Part shown: one piece after another, positions 17,307 through 26,908 of the stretch | Numbering within the stretch: the first letter of the stretch is position 1 | Layout: each line of letters opens with the position of its first letter | Assembly: GCF_002201515.1 (NCBI RefSeq) | Contig: NZ_CP021421.1 | Span: forward strand, 2,604,001 to 2,668,000 | Direction of reading: 5' to 3' | Origin: Muribaculum intestinale | GTDB taxonomy: Bacteria; Bacteroidota; Bacteroidia; Bacteroidales; Muribaculaceae | DNA: 64,000 nucleotides | Program-made: the position numbers and the translations under genes | Notes under the pieces: generated by a model | Told to the model about the DNA's origin: nothing | Seen by the model: the letters and a program-made list of their open reading frames with translations, nothing else | Databases searched by the model: none

Positions 17307-17641
17307 AGCTTGTTTGATAATAAATGTTGCCGCCAGGGTCGTATAGCTTGAGCCGATTTTCGACATGTGCTTTATGTACATGACTGAGGGACAGGGCGAA
17401 AAGCGGCCAAGATATACGAGACAAAAGGTAACTTTATAACCTATACAATCTCTTGGCTGCTTCTAAAATAAATGCAAAAATATATCAACGATATGAAACA
17501 AATTACCTCCCTTCGGTCATTCGCCGGCATCTTTCCGCCCGTTCTTCGGTCGTTATGGGACCCCATAACTCCCTCATTACATGCGAAAATCTGCCCGACG
17601 ACTGACCGCCCTGACGGTAACATTTATTATTAAACAAGCTC
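17306..17641. repeat. MITE-like element, copy 2
   Basis: This 336 bp copy is closely similar to 12001-12348 over its whole length. It has the same terminal inverted repeats (GAGCTTGTTT at the left, AAACAAGCTC at the right) and TTA on both sides (17303-17305, 17642-17644). It differs from copy 1 by small indels. The minus-strand frame shared with copy 1 stays alike for about 38 codons (MLPSGRSV..., HNDRRTGGKMPANDRR) and then diverges. The left end supplies the stop codon of barrel gene 3. Confidence 0.8.
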
Positions 17642-17644
17642 TTA

Positions 17645-17878
17645 AACATGCTCTCAGAGCCATTGCACCGTTAGCTTTTTCAACAAAATACTTTCGCGGA
17701 ATGTCACGGAATTGTTGGGCTGAAAAAAATTAACTAAATTTACATGCTGAATAATATGGCAGTCAACAATAGGATTGCCATATTCGTTATATATGAGAGT
17801 TTTAGATATTATGCATTCTGCACAGAGTGTGTGGGGTTGTCTGAAACAGTAGGATATAACAGCATCTGAATTTAGAAT
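17645..17878 (+). other. Leader region of the acyl-CoA ligase gene
   Basis: No gene is seen. A possible -7 box TAAATTTA (17734-17741) and a 9 bp hairpin AATATGGCA / TGCCATATT (17753-17761, 17776-17784) suggest a leader of about 130 bases before the ATG at 17879. Confidence 0.4.
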
Positions 17879-19531
17879 ATGGAAACATTTAGCGAATATC
17901 TCCAGCACTCCGTGCGCACATATTGGGAAGATCTTGCTCTGACCGATTTCAACGGCGTCTCGTACCAGTATCGCGATATTGCCCGAAAGGTCGAAAAGCT
18001 GCATCTGCTATATGAGCATGCCGGCATAAAAAGCGGTGACAAGATAGCCTTGTGCGGGCGCAATTCATCCCAATGGGCCGTAGCCTTTATAGCAACAGTC
18101 ACATATGGTGCCATAGCCGTGCCTATTCTGCATGAGTTCAAGGCCGATAATATACATCATCTTGTAAACCATTGTGAAGCTAAACTCCTCTATACCGACG
18201 ATTCGATATGGGAGAATCTGGATCCTGCGATGGTAAAAAATCTCGTCGGGGTAGTGCGCCTGAATGATTTTTCACTCATACTGTCACGCAGCGAAAAACT
18301 GACCAATGCCAGAAAACGCCTCAACGAACTGTTTGGCAAGAAATATCCAGAACGTTTTACTCCGGAGGATGTGATATATCCTGCCCACAAAGCCGAAGAG
18401 CTGGCTCTGATTAACTATACATCAGGCTCGATGGGTTTTTCCAAGGGTGTGATGATTACTTATGGAAACCTGTGGAGCAATCTGCAATTCTGTGTCGACG
18501 GCATCCCGTTTATCAATCCGGGCGACGGTATGGTATGCATGTTGCCGCTTGCCCATATGTATGGGCTTATGGTCGAGTTGCTTTTGCCGCTTGCCAAAGG
18601 CGCCCATGTATATTTCCTTACACGTGTGCCCTCGCCGCGAGTGATTCTTGAGGCATTTGCCACGGTTAAGCCAAAACTGATTATCACGGTACCTCTCATT
18701 ATTGAGAAAATCGTCAAAACCAAGGTGTTCCCGATGCTTGACAAGCCGCTTATGAAGGTGCTTATGAAAGTGCCGTTTGTCGATGAGCGGCTGGAGTCGC
18801 GTATCCGTAAGGGGTTGCTCGATGCATTCGGCGGCAATCTGCGTCAGATTATTATCGGCGGCGCCGGATTGAACAAGGATGTCGAGACATTCCTGCGCAA
18901 AATAAGTTTTCCGTTTACAGTGGGCTACGGCATGACTGAGTGTGCGCCTTTGGTGGCATATGCGCCATGGGAGGAACAACGTCCGGCTTCCTGTGGTCGT
19001 ATCGTCGACAGGATGGAGGGGCGTATCGATTCGCCGGATCCGGTCAATGTGCCCGGTGAACTGTGGGTGCGCGGACAGAATGTAATGAAGGGATATTACA
19101 AAAATAAGGATGCGACCGAGGCGGTGATGAAGGATGGCTGGATGAATACGGGCGACTTGTGCACGATGGATTCCGACGGATTTCTCTATATCCGCGGGCG
19201 TAACAAGAATATGATTCTCGGTCCGTCGGGTCAGAATATCTATCCGGAGGAAATAGAGCAGAAGATAAATAATCTGCCAATGGTAAGCGAGTCGATTGTA
19301 ATAGAGGACAACGGCAAACTTGAGGCCCTGATTTATCCCGATCTTGACATTGCCACCAAGGAGGGTATTGCTGTCTCTGATCTTGAGAAGCTGATGAATG
19401 ACAATATCAGTCATCTCAATAAGGAACTGCCCGCTTATTCCCAGATTGCCAAGGTAAGAATGCGCTATCAGGAGTTTGAAAAGACTCCTAAACGTTCCAT
19501 CAAGCGCTATCTCTACCAGAAAAGCAAATAA
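17879..19531 (+). CDS. AMP-binding long-chain acyl-CoA ligase
   Basis: The 550-residue protein is an ANL-superfamily adenylate-forming enzyme that activates fatty acids as acyl-AMP and then acyl-CoA. The AMP/phosphate loop is YTSGSMGFSKGVMI (about residue 180). GYGMTECAPLV is the A5 motif, GELWVRGQNVMKGYY and TGDLCTMDSDGFLYIRGR cover A7-A8, and PKRSIKRYLY near the end carries the catalytic A10 lysine. Length suits a bacterial FadD-like enzyme. It stands alone, with the MITE copy upstream and an OmpA lipoprotein gene downstream. The exact chain-length preference cannot be read from sequence. Confidence 0.9.
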   Translation: METFSEYLQHSVRTYWEDLALTDFNGVSYQYRDIARKVEKLHLLYEHAGIKSGDKIALCGRNSSQWAVAFIATVTYGAIAVPILHEFKADNIHHLVNHCEAKLLYTDDSIWENLDPAMVKNLVGVVRLNDFSLILSRSEKLTNARKRLNELFGKKYPERFTPEDVIYPAHKAEELALINYTSGSMGFSKGVMITYGNLWSNLQFCVDGIPFINPGDGMVCMLPLAHMYGLMVELLLPLAKGAHVYFLTRVPSPRVILEAFATVKPKLIITVPLIIEKIVKTKVFPMLDKPLMKVLMKVPFVDERLESRIRKGLLDAFGGNLRQIIIGGAGLNKDVETFLRKISFPFTVGYGMTECAPLVAYAPWEEQRPASCGRIVDRMEGRIDSPDPVNVPGELWVRGQNVMKGYYKNKDATEAVMKDGWMNTGDLCTMDSDGFLYIRGRNKNMILGPSGQNIYPEEIEQKINNLPMVSESIVIEDNGKLEALIYPDLDIATKEGIAVSDLEKLMNDNISHLNKELPAYSQIAKVRMRYQEFEKTPKRSIKRYLYQKSK

Positions 19532-19695
19532 ACAAATCGGCGTATCGGACGTTTTCATAATAAATTGAATCGATAAATAAATTTTATATCTAAAGCTGGG
19601 GTTGGTCTATTTTACAGACTGTAGAATGAGGTTTTCTGCAATAAAAATGCCAACTTTGCAGTCGTATTAATGAAATTAACTTAAAATTTACAGAT

Positions 19696-20394
19696 ATGAA
19701 GCTCGTTAAGATTACAGGCGCTGTTCTTCTGTCAGGTCTGTTGTTTGCATCCTCGGGATGTAACTCTATGTCTACCACAGGTAAGGGTGCTCTTATTGGC
19801 GGTGGTGGCGGTGGTGCCCTTGGCGCAGGAATAGGTGCACTCATCGGTGGTGGCAAAGGCGCAGCCATCGGTACAGCCATCGGTGCTGCCGTAGGCGCAG
19901 GCGCAGGCGCACTTATTGGCCAGAAGATGCAGAAGCAGCAGGAAGAAATCGCCAAGACAATTCCTGACGCTCAGGTAGAGCAGACCACCGACCAGAACGG
20001 TCTTCAGGCTATCAAGGTTACATTTGATGGCGGTATTCTGTTCCCGACAGGCAAGTATACTCTCAATTCGTCGGCACAGCAGGATCTCAGCAATTTCGCT
20101 GTATCGCTCAAGCAGAATCCTCTCACCAATGTACAAATTCTCGGATTTACCGACAATACCGGTTCATATGCAGTAAATGAGAAACTCTCCAACCAGCGTG
20201 CCGATGCCGTGATGACCTATCTGGTAAACTCCGGCGTGTCTCCAACACGTCTTACCGCCAAGGGTATTCCTATGGCCGACTATATCGCCTCAAACGATAC
20301 TCCGGCCGGACGTGCCCAGAACCGTCGTGTCGAAATCTATATCACAGCATCGCCCGAGATGGTGAAGGCTGCTGAAAACGGCAATCTCAACTAA
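19696..20394 (+). CDS. OmpA-family lipoprotein with glycine zipper
   Basis: The 232-residue protein has a lipoprotein signal peptide with lipobox ASSGC (Cys 22), then a Gly-rich zipper of repeated GGG/GAxxGA units (residues about 30-75) that can insert in or cross a membrane. A C-terminal OmpA peptidoglycan-binding domain follows (VTFDGGILFPTGKYTLN, ILGFTDNTGSYAVNEKLSNQRADAV, AGRAQNRRVEI). It likely anchors the outer membrane to peptidoglycan. YiaD is the closest familiar architecture. A strong terminator follows at 20418-20457. Confidence 0.9.
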   Translation: MKLVKITGAVLLSGLLFASSGCNSMSTTGKGALIGGGGGGALGAGIGALIGGGKGAAIGTAIGAAVGAGAGALIGQKMQKQQEEIAKTIPDAQVEQTTDQNGLQAIKVTFDGGILFPTGKYTLNSSAQQDLSNFAVSLKQNPLTNVQILGFTDNTGSYAVNEKLSNQRADAVMTYLVNSGVSPTRLTAKGIPMADYIASNDTPAGRAQNRRVEIYITASPEMVKAAENGNLN

Positions 20395-20417
20395 TAGAAC
20401 TGTATAAGGTTTTATCG

Positions 20418-20457
20418 AACAACGTCCGCTCAGGCTTTATGTGCGGACGTTGTTTTT
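20418..20457 (+). terminator. Terminator after OmpA-family gene
   Basis: A perfect 12 bp stem AACAACGTCCGC / GCGGACGTTGTT (20418-20429, 20443-20454) ends in a T run. Confidence 0.85.
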
Positions 20458-20467
20458 GTAACTGAGC

Positions 20468-20992
20468 ATGACGGACGATTTGATTATTATTGCTCCTTAT
20501 CAGTCGCCTTGTGGCACTCTCGTACTTGGTGACTGGAATGGGTCGTTGTGTATGTGCGACTGGCTGCATGGCCGTTTCCATGCCCGCACATTGCAGCGCC
20601 TGCTCCGGCACACGCGTGCCCGTGATTTTGCCAATGGCGACAGCCTGGTCATTGATATGGCACGCCGGCAGCTTGATGAATATTTTGCCCGCATACGCCG
20701 AAATTTTGATATTCCGCTGTTGTATGCAGGCACAGAATTTCAGACCCGTGTATGGGATGCGCTCCGTAATGTGGTATATGGGTCGGATAAGAGTTATTCG
20801 GATCTTGCATCGGATGCCGGACTGCCGGCAGGTGTGCGTGCTGTGGCTAATGCTGTCGGTGCCAATGCGATGTCAGTGATAATACCATGCCATAGAATCA
20901 TAGGGAGCGACGGTAGGCTTACAGGCTATGCCGGCGGGTTGGAGGCCAAAAGGTATCTTTTGGAACTGGAGAGACACAGCAATAGACTCTGA
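20468..20992 (+). CDS. ogt: Methylated-DNA-[protein]-cysteine S-methyltransferase
   Basis: This suicide enzyme repairs O6-alkylguanine by moving the alkyl group to its own cysteine. The 174-residue protein has the C-terminal active-site motif IIPCHRIIGSDG with the acceptor Cys, preceded by the helix-turn-helix region YSDLASDAGLPAGVRAVANAVGANA and followed by LTGYAGGLEAKRYLLELE. Length fits Ogt rather than the longer Ada. It lies between the OmpA-family terminator and a bidirectional terminator shared with gyrA. Confidence 0.93.
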   Translation: MTDDLIIIAPYQSPCGTLVLGDWNGSLCMCDWLHGRFHARTLQRLLRHTRARDFANGDSLVIDMARRQLDEYFARIRRNFDIPLLYAGTEFQTRVWDALRNVVYGSDKSYSDLASDAGLPAGVRAVANAVGANAMSVIIPCHRIIGSDGRLTGYAGGLEAKRYLLELERHSNRL

Positions 20993-21013
20993 CATCATGA
21001 TATGAGTGGATGA

Positions 21014-21063
21014 AAAATCCAACAGGCGCTACATCGTAAAACGTGTAGCGCCTGTTGGATTTT
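21014..21063. terminator. Bidirectional terminator between ogt and gyrA
   Basis: A perfect 20 bp stem (21014-21033 with 21044-21063) contains AGGCGCTACA / TGTAGCGCCT, with A and T runs at the outer edges, so it can work in both directions for the convergent genes ogt and gyrA. Confidence 0.9.
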
Positions 21064-21090
21064 ATGGTGTCTTGGATTCTGTGTTGTGAT

Positions 21091-23664
21091 TTATTCGTCG
21101 GAATCTGTATCTTCTGTATCGTCGAGGTTGATATCATCGTCCGGCTCTTCTGTTTCGGGCGAGAATTCAATCTCTTCCTGTTCGGCTTCGGCTACGAGGA
21201 TATCGTTGTCGACAGTCTCTTCAGGGTCGGAATCCACGCAACATACAGAGGCTATGGTGTCATTGCGCTTTTCGAGGTTGATAAGGCGCACGCCCTGGGT
21301 GGCGCGTCCCATGACACGGAGGTCGCTCATGTGTATGCGTATAGTTATGCCGCTCTGGTTGATGATTATGAGGTCGTTGTCATCGTTTACGCTCAGGAAC
21401 CCTACGAGAGGACCGGTCTTGTCGGTTACGTTGATGGTCTTCATGCCTTTTCCTCCACGGTTGTGGGGTGTGTAGGCATCAAGGGCGGTACGCTTGCCAT
21501 ATCCGTTTTCGGAGATTACCATTACCGTGTTGGTGCTGTCGGGCTCCATGGTAATCATGCCGATTACCTCGTTGGTGCCTTCGACTTTCATGCCGCGCAC
21601 GCCGGTGGAAACTCGACCCATTGCACGGAGCGATGATGTGGCGAAGCGTATGGCCTTGCCTTCCTTGGCGGCGAGTAATATTGTCGAATCATTGTCGGTG
21701 AGTTCTACGCCGATAAGGCTGTCGTCCTCACGGATAATGATGGCTTTCTTGCCTTTCGACATTACGCGTGCATATTCTGTAAGCGAAGTTTTCTTCACTA
21801 CGCCCTTGCGGGTTGCGAATACAAGGAAGTGTGAACCGGTGAATTCGGGGTCGTCAAGTTGCTTGCATGCGATGTATGCGCGCACTTTGTCGCCGGGTTC
21901 GATGTCGAGCAGGTTCTGAAGAGCACGTCCCTTGCTGTTCTTTGCGCCTTCGGGCAGCTCGTAGACTTTCATTTTGTATACGAGGCCGCGGTCGGTGAAG
22001 AAGAGCATGGTGTTGTGCATGGACGCAGGGTAGATGTGCTCGATGAAATCCTCGTCGCGGGTGTTGGAACCACGAGAGCCTACGCCGCCACGGGCCTGGG
22101 CGCGGAATTCGCTAAGCGGTGTGCGCTTGATATATCCGAGATGAGATATGGTGATTATCATATCGTCGTCGGCATAGAAGTCTTCGGCGTTGAAGTCGCC
22201 TGCGGTGTAGTCGATGTCGGTCTTGCGTGCGTCGCCATATTTGTCGCGGATTTCAAGCAGCTCGCTCTTGATTAGCTCGCGGCATTCGTGCTCGTCGCTT
22301 AGTATGAGGTTGAGATGCTCGATAAGACGTTCGAGGTCGGCATATTGCTGGCGCAGTTTGTCCTGTTCCAGTTTGGCGAGACTGCGGAGTTTCATCTCGA
22401 CAATGGCGAGGGTCTGAGGCTCTGTAAGGTCGAAATGTGCTGAAAGTTGTGCGCGTGCATCCTCTACAGAGTCGGCGTTCTTGATAATTTGTATTACCTC
22501 GTCGATATTTTGCTCGGCTATAATAAGGCCTTGCAGTATGTGGGCGCGCTCTTCGGCTTTGCGGAGCTCGAAGCGTGTGCGGCGGGTGACTACTTCGTGG
22601 CGATGGTCGATGAATGCCTGGAGCAGTTCTTTCAGGTTGAGAGTGCGCGGACGTCCGTTTACAATTGCGACATTGTTGACCGAGAACGACGACTGCATCT
22701 GGGTGAGCTTGTACAGTTTGTTGAGTACAACGTTGGCGTTGGCGTCACTTTTAAGGCGTATCACGATACGCATGCCCTTGTAGTCGCTCTCGTCGTTGAG
22801 GTCGGCTATGCCGTCAATTTTTTTCTCGTTGACAAGGTCAGCGATATATTTGATGAGTTCGGCCTTATTTACGTTGTATGGTATCTCGGTTACGATTATG
22901 TCCTCGTGGTTGGAGTGAGCTTCGATTTCGGCTTTTGCGCGTATTACTATACGTCCGCGGCCTGTCTCAAACGCTTCCTTTACGCCATTGTATCCGTATA
23001 TGGTGCCGCCGGTGGGGAAGTCGGGGGCTTTGATGTATTTCATCAATTCCGATATTGTGAGTTCGGGATTGTCAATGAGAGCTACGGTGGCGTTGATTGA
23101 TTCGGTAAGGTTGTGGGGAGGCATGTTTGTAGCCATACCTACGGCAATACCCGATGTGCCGTTGACAAGGAGGTTCGGTATGCGGGTGGGGAGCACTACC
23201 GGCTCCTGGCGCGAGTTGTCGTAGTTTGGCTGGAAATCAACAGTGTCGGAGTCGATATCAGACAGCATCTCTTCTCCTATATGCTCAAGGCGTACCTCGG
23301 TGTAACGCATTGCGGCGGGGCCGTCGCCGTCGACAGAGCCGAAGTTACCGTGGCCGTCGACAAGGGTATAGCGTAATGCCCACGGCTGCGCCATGCGCAC
23401 TACGGTGCCGTAAATGGATGAGTCGCCATGCGGGTGGTATTTACCCATGACCTCTCCTACACAGTTGGCTGATTTCTTATGGGGATGGTCGGATGTGTTG
23501 CCCATCTCGTTCATGCCGAACAACACGCGCCGTTGTACAGGTTTGAGTCCGTCGCGGACATCGGGAAGCGCGCGTGATACGATTACCGACATCGAATAGT
23601 CGATGTAGGCCGACTTCATTTCATTCTCGATATCGATTTTAAGAATTCTATCTTCTTCCAGCAT
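21091..23664 (-). CDS. gyrA: DNA gyrase subunit A
   Basis: GyrA is the breakage-reunion subunit of gyrase, which introduces negative supercoils. The 857-residue protein has the winged-helix/tower core with SALPDVRDGLKP-type start (SRALPDVRDGLKPVQRRV), catalytic Tyr 121 in AAMRYTEVR, and a C-terminal beta-pinwheel with the GyrA box-like GRATQGVR. The tail is strongly acidic (EEPDDDINLDD). In the quinolone-determining region the sequence is HPHGDSSIYGTVV: Ser 82 corresponds to E. coli Ser83, while Gly 86 stands at the E. coli Asp87 position. It has its own upstream region divergent from clpC and ends at the bidirectional terminator. Confidence 0.97.
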   Translation of the reverse strand: MLEEDRILKIDIENEMKSAYIDYSMSVIVSRALPDVRDGLKPVQRRVLFGMNEMGNTSDHPHKKSANCVGEVMGKYHPHGDSSIYGTVVRMAQPWALRYTLVDGHGNFGSVDGDGPAAMRYTEVRLEHIGEEMLSDIDSDTVDFQPNYDNSRQEPVVLPTRIPNLLVNGTSGIAVGMATNMPPHNLTESINATVALIDNPELTISELMKYIKAPDFPTGGTIYGYNGVKEAFETGRGRIVIRAKAEIEAHSNHEDIIVTEIPYNVNKAELIKYIADLVNEKKIDGIADLNDESDYKGMRIVIRLKSDANANVVLNKLYKLTQMQSSFSVNNVAIVNGRPRTLNLKELLQAFIDHRHEVVTRRTRFELRKAEERAHILQGLIIAEQNIDEVIQIIKNADSVEDARAQLSAHFDLTEPQTLAIVEMKLRSLAKLEQDKLRQQYADLERLIEHLNLILSDEHECRELIKSELLEIRDKYGDARKTDIDYTAGDFNAEDFYADDDMIITISHLGYIKRTPLSEFRAQARGGVGSRGSNTRDEDFIEHIYPASMHNTMLFFTDRGLVYKMKVYELPEGAKNSKGRALQNLLDIEPGDKVRAYIACKQLDDPEFTGSHFLVFATRKGVVKKTSLTEYARVMSKGKKAIIIREDDSLIGVELTDNDSTILLAAKEGKAIRFATSSLRAMGRVSTGVRGMKVEGTNEVIGMITMEPDSTNTVMVISENGYGKRTALDAYTPHNRGGKGMKTINVTDKTGPLVGFLSVNDDNDLIIINQSGITIRIHMSDLRVMGRATQGVRLINLEKRNDTIASVCCVDSDPEETVDNDILVAEAEQEEIEFSPETEEPDDDINLDDTEDTDSDE

Positions 23665-23873
23665 AAGTAAAGTATAGTTCAGTTTTGTTGATGCGTGTAT
23701 GCCCGGACGCCTTCTGGCTATATTTGGATGTGGGCTTCATGCAGTAAAATTTCATACAAAGATACGAAAAAAATGGGAATAAACAGATAAAAACATCCCT
23801 TGCGATTGTTTAAATATTGTTGAACATGCTTAATAATTTGTGCCTGGCTGATTTTTGGCACAGTTATTGTCGC

Positions 23874-23881
23874 TATATTTG
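23874..23881 (+). promoter_or_regulatory. Putative -7 box of clpC
   Basis: TATATTTG matches TAnnTTTG; TTTG at 23854-23857 could be the -33 element with a 16-base spacer. The leader contains GAGAAAGGA, a likely ribosome binding site, before the ATG at 23906. Confidence 0.55.
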
Positions 23882-23905
23882 CATAACTAACGAGAAAGGA
23901 CATTT

Positions 23906-26509
23906 ATGGACACCATTTTTTCCAATGAACTGAAGCATGTGCTTGACCAGAGCCGTACGGAGGCTATTCGCCACAACAACAATGTCGTGACGCCGGAGCA
24001 TATGCTTATGGCGATTATGTCGCAGTCCGGGAGTCATGCGTTCCAGGCCATTCAGCAGTTGATTGACGCCGATACAATGTATCAATTACGTGATACTCTT
24101 GACCGCAGTCTGTTTCAAGGTACTGCGGGGGTGAGTAATATTTCTGTCAGCGATCTGGCCAACCGCATTATAAAACTCAGCGTGCTTGAGGCCAAGATGC
24201 TGAAGAGCGAGATTGTCGACTCTGAGCATCTGTTGCTGGCTCTCTTCCATAATAAGGAGGTACAGGGAACTGAGGCGTTCCGTGCATTTATTGATGCCGG
24301 AGTCACCTATGAGGCTATCTATAAATTGCTCGCCAACGTGGCTGATGCTCCAAGTATGGGCACATCGTTTGGCGACGATGAAGATGATGAAGATGACGAT
24401 ATGCCGGGCTCATCGTCAGACAGAGCTTCGTCGGGTTCTTCCCAGCAGAGTGTGCCATCTTCTTCCCAGCGGGCTGCCGGACGCCGTGGCAACGACACTC
24501 CGGTGCTTGATAAATTCGGCAATGATATGACACGTGCGGCCGAGGAGGGGCGTCTTGACCCTGTGATAGGCCGCGATACGGAGATAGAGCGTCTGGCGCA
24601 GATATTGAGCCGTCGCAAGAAAAACAATCCGGTGCTTATCGGAGAGCCGGGTGTGGGCAAGTCGGCTATTGTCGAAGGGCTTGCTCTGCGTATCGTACAG
24701 CGCAAGGTGTCGCGTATACTGTTTGACAAGAGGGTGATATCGCTCGACATGGCTTCAATCGTGGCCGGTACAAAGTACCGCGGTCAGTTTGAAGAGCGTA
24801 TAAAAGGCATTCTCAATGAGCTCTCGAAAAACAAGGACGTGATTCTGTTTATCGACGAGCTGCATACTATTGTCGGGGCTGGTAATGCCGCCGGCTCGAT
24901 GGATGCCGCCAATCTGCTCAAGCCGGCTCTTGCCCGCGGAGAGATACAGTGCATAGGCGCCACTACTCTCGATGAGTACCGTAAGAATATAGAGAAGGAT
25001 GGGGCGCTTGAACGTCGATTCCAGAAGGTGATGGTCGAACCGACATCATCAGAAGAGACACTGATAATTCTTAATAATATCAAGGATAAATATGAGGAGC
25101 ATCATAATGTGACCTATACTCCTGATGCACTGGAAGCCTGTGTCAAACTTACCGAACGGTATGTGAGCGACCGCAATTTCCCTGACAAGGCTATTGATGC
25201 CATGGATGAGGCCGGCTCTCGTGTGCATGTTACGAATATTGTGGTGCCGCGTGAAATCGAACAGCTTGAGGTGCAGATTTCAGAGGCTAACGCGTCTAAG
25301 CTACAGGCTGCACAGAATCAGAATTTTGAATCGGCGGCTTCGTTCCGCGACAAGGAGCATCGTCTGAAGAAGGAACTCGACGAGGCTAAGAGTAAATGGG
25401 AAGCCTCGCTCAACGATATACGCGAGGTGGTTGATGAAGAGAAAGTAGCCGAGGTCGTGGCGATGATGACCGGTGTGCCCGTGCAGCGCATAGCCCAGGC
25501 CGAGGGTATGCGTCTGCGAGAGTTGGGCCCTAAACTCAAGAACAACATTATCGGGCAGGACCAGGCGATTGACAAGATTGTGAAGGCCATACAGCGTAAT
25601 CGTGTCGGACTTAAGGATCCCAACAAACCGATAGGAACATTCATGTTCCTCGGTCCGACCGGTGTCGGAAAGACGCATCTTGCGAAGAAGCTCGCCGAAT
25701 ACCTGTTTGACAGCGCCGACACTCTTATACGCGTCGATATGAGCGAGTATATGGAGAAGTTTACTGTGAGCCGCCTCGTAGGAGCGCCTCCGGGGTATGT
25801 GGGCTATGAGGAAGGTGGACAACTTACGGAGAAAGTGCGTCAGCATCCTTATTCGATTGTGTTGCTCGACGAGATTGAAAAGGCTCATCCCGATGTGTTC
25901 AACCTGTTGCTTCAGGTGCTTGACGAGGGACGCCTGACCGACAGCCTCGGACGCCGCGTCGACTTCAAGAACACAATAATCATCATGACCTCCAATATCG
26001 GAAGCCGCCAGCTTAAGGATTTCGGTACGGGTGTAGGCTTCAATACCCGTGCCGCCGACAAGGAGTATAGCCATGGTGTTATACAGAAGGCTCTCAACAA
26101 GGCGTTCTCGCCTGAGTTCCTCAACCGTGTGGATGATATCGTGATGTTCGACGAGCTTGACCGCGATGCGATATTCCGTATTATCGATATCGAGCTTGCC
26201 GGATTCTACAAGAGGGTGGCATCGCTCGGATATACGCTTGACATTACTGCCGCCGCCAAGGACTTCATCGCCAAGAAAGGATACGATCCTCAGTTTGGCG
26301 CCCGTCCGCTCAAACGTGCTATCCAGAAGTATCTTGAAGATGAGCTTGCCGAGTTGATTATCAACGCATCTGTGACTCCTGGTGCAAGAATCTGTGTGGG
26401 TTATGATGAGTGTGCCGATAAAATTGTCACAGAAATCAATGCTCCTGATTCGGTTTCGGACAAAGACGCAGAGCCGGCTGATGATGACTCTGCAGCTCCC
26501 GAAAAATGA
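23906..26509 (+). CDS. clpC: Clp protease ATP-binding subunit, ClpC type
   Basis: The 867-residue Hsp100 protein has an N-terminal Clp_N double repeat (1-145). An acidic and Ser-rich linker follows (about 150-200, runs of D/E then S/Q). AAA1 has Walker A GEPGVGKS near 246 and IDELHT. A middle segment contains a UVR-like motif ([20 protein letters not shown]), and AAA2 has Walker A GPTGVGKT near 583 and [12 protein letters not shown]. The UVR motif and short middle domain fit ClpC rather than ClpB, whose M-domain is a long coiled coil. The enzyme unfolds proteins for ClpP. It is single-gene with its own promoter and terminator. Confidence 0.88.
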   Translation: MDTIFSNELKHVLDQSRTEAIRHNNNVVTPEHMLMAIMSQSGSHAFQAIQQLIDADTMYQLRDTLDRSLFQGTAGVSNISVSDLANRIIKLSVLEAKMLKSEIVDSEHLLLALFHNKEVQGTEAFRAFIDAGVTYEAIYKLLANVADAPSMGTSFGDDEDDEDDDMPGSSSDRASSGSSQQSVPSSSQRAAGRRGNDTPVLDKFGNDMTRAAEEGRLDPVIGRDTEIERLAQILSRRKKNNPVLIGEPGVGKSAIVEGLALRIVQRKVSRILFDKRVISLDMASIVAGTKYRGQFEERIKGILNELSKNKDVILFIDELHTIVGAGNAAGSMDAANLLKPALARGEIQCIGATTLDEYRKNIEKDGALERRFQKVMVEPTSSEETLIILNNIKDKYEEHHNVTYTPDALEACVKLTERYVSDRNFPDKAIDAMDEAGSRVHVTNIVVPREIEQLEVQISEANASKLQAAQNQNFESAASFRDKEHRLKKELDEAKSKWEASLNDIREVVDEEKVAEVVAMMTGVPVQRIAQAEGMRLRELGPKLKNNIIGQDQAIDKIVKAIQRNRVGLKDPNKPIGTFMFLGPTGVGKTHLAKKLAEYLFDSADTLIRVDMSEYMEKFTVSRLVGAPPGYVGYEEGGQLTEKVRQHPYSIVLLDEIEKAHPDVFNLLLQVLDEGRLTDSLGRRVDFKNTIIIMTSNIGSRQLKDFGTGVGFNTRAADKEYSHGVIQKALNKAFSPEFLNRVDDIVMFDELDRDAIFRIIDIELAGFYKRVASLGYTLDITAAAKDFIAKKGYDPQFGARPLKRAIQKYLEDELAELIINASVTPGARICVGYDECADKIVTEINAPDSVSDKDAEPADDDSAAPEK

Positions 26510-26525
26510 TAAGTAACATATAATG

Positions 26526-26573
26526 ACAATCGCCGTGCAACGGATATGTCCGATTTGCACGGCGATTGTTTTT
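26526..26573 (+). terminator. Terminator after clpC
   Basis: A 15 bp perfect stem ACAATCGCCGTGCAA / TTGCACGGCGATTGT (26526-26540, 26555-26569) with a T run. Confidence 0.9.
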
Positions 26574-26617
26574 CTGCATAGGTTATATAGTCATTGCTTT
26601 TGTTATGCTTAACGGAG

Positions 26618-26815
26618 TCAGGATTGTCTGCGTCGGCGTCCTATTGTGCCTCCGCGTTTTAGAAATATGTGAAGCAGTATTATACACAGGAGAGTGGCTC
26701 CTATGATTCCGAAGTAGAACATGTAGTTGCCGGCGTAGAATTCGGCTCTGCCGATATAGCACATGATTGCAAGGTATATCAGCAACAGAAGTGGTAACCA
26801 GGTCGATTTTTTCAT
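26618..26815 (-). CDS. Small two-helix membrane protein, unknown function
   Basis: The frame from ATG 26815 gives 65 residues: MKKSTWLPLLLLIYLAIMC is one membrane helix, MFYFGIIGATLLCIILLHIFL a second, and the tail is basic (KRGGTIGRRRRQS). An upstream ATG extends the frame by 28 residues without membrane or signal character and is less likely. I do not recognise the family. It lies between the clpC terminator and the exonuclease gene, on the opposite strand to clpC. Confidence 0.6.
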   Translation of the reverse strand: MKKSTWLPLLLLIYLAIMCYIGRAEFYAGNYMFYFGIIGATLLCIILLHIFLKRGGTIGRRRRQS

Positions 26816-26908
26816 GGCAAGATGTAAATATGTGTATGTTATTGTAGTTTGATGTTTATACAGGATGATTGCGGTATATCGCATGTGATGATGACACATG
26901 CGTGTCTG

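Noticed and set aside
21055-21636. Long plus-strand frames antisense to gyrA, with others over ftsK, bioF and murF-alr
   Set aside because: They mirror the codon pattern of the strongly supported genes on the other strand and have no family features or start signals.
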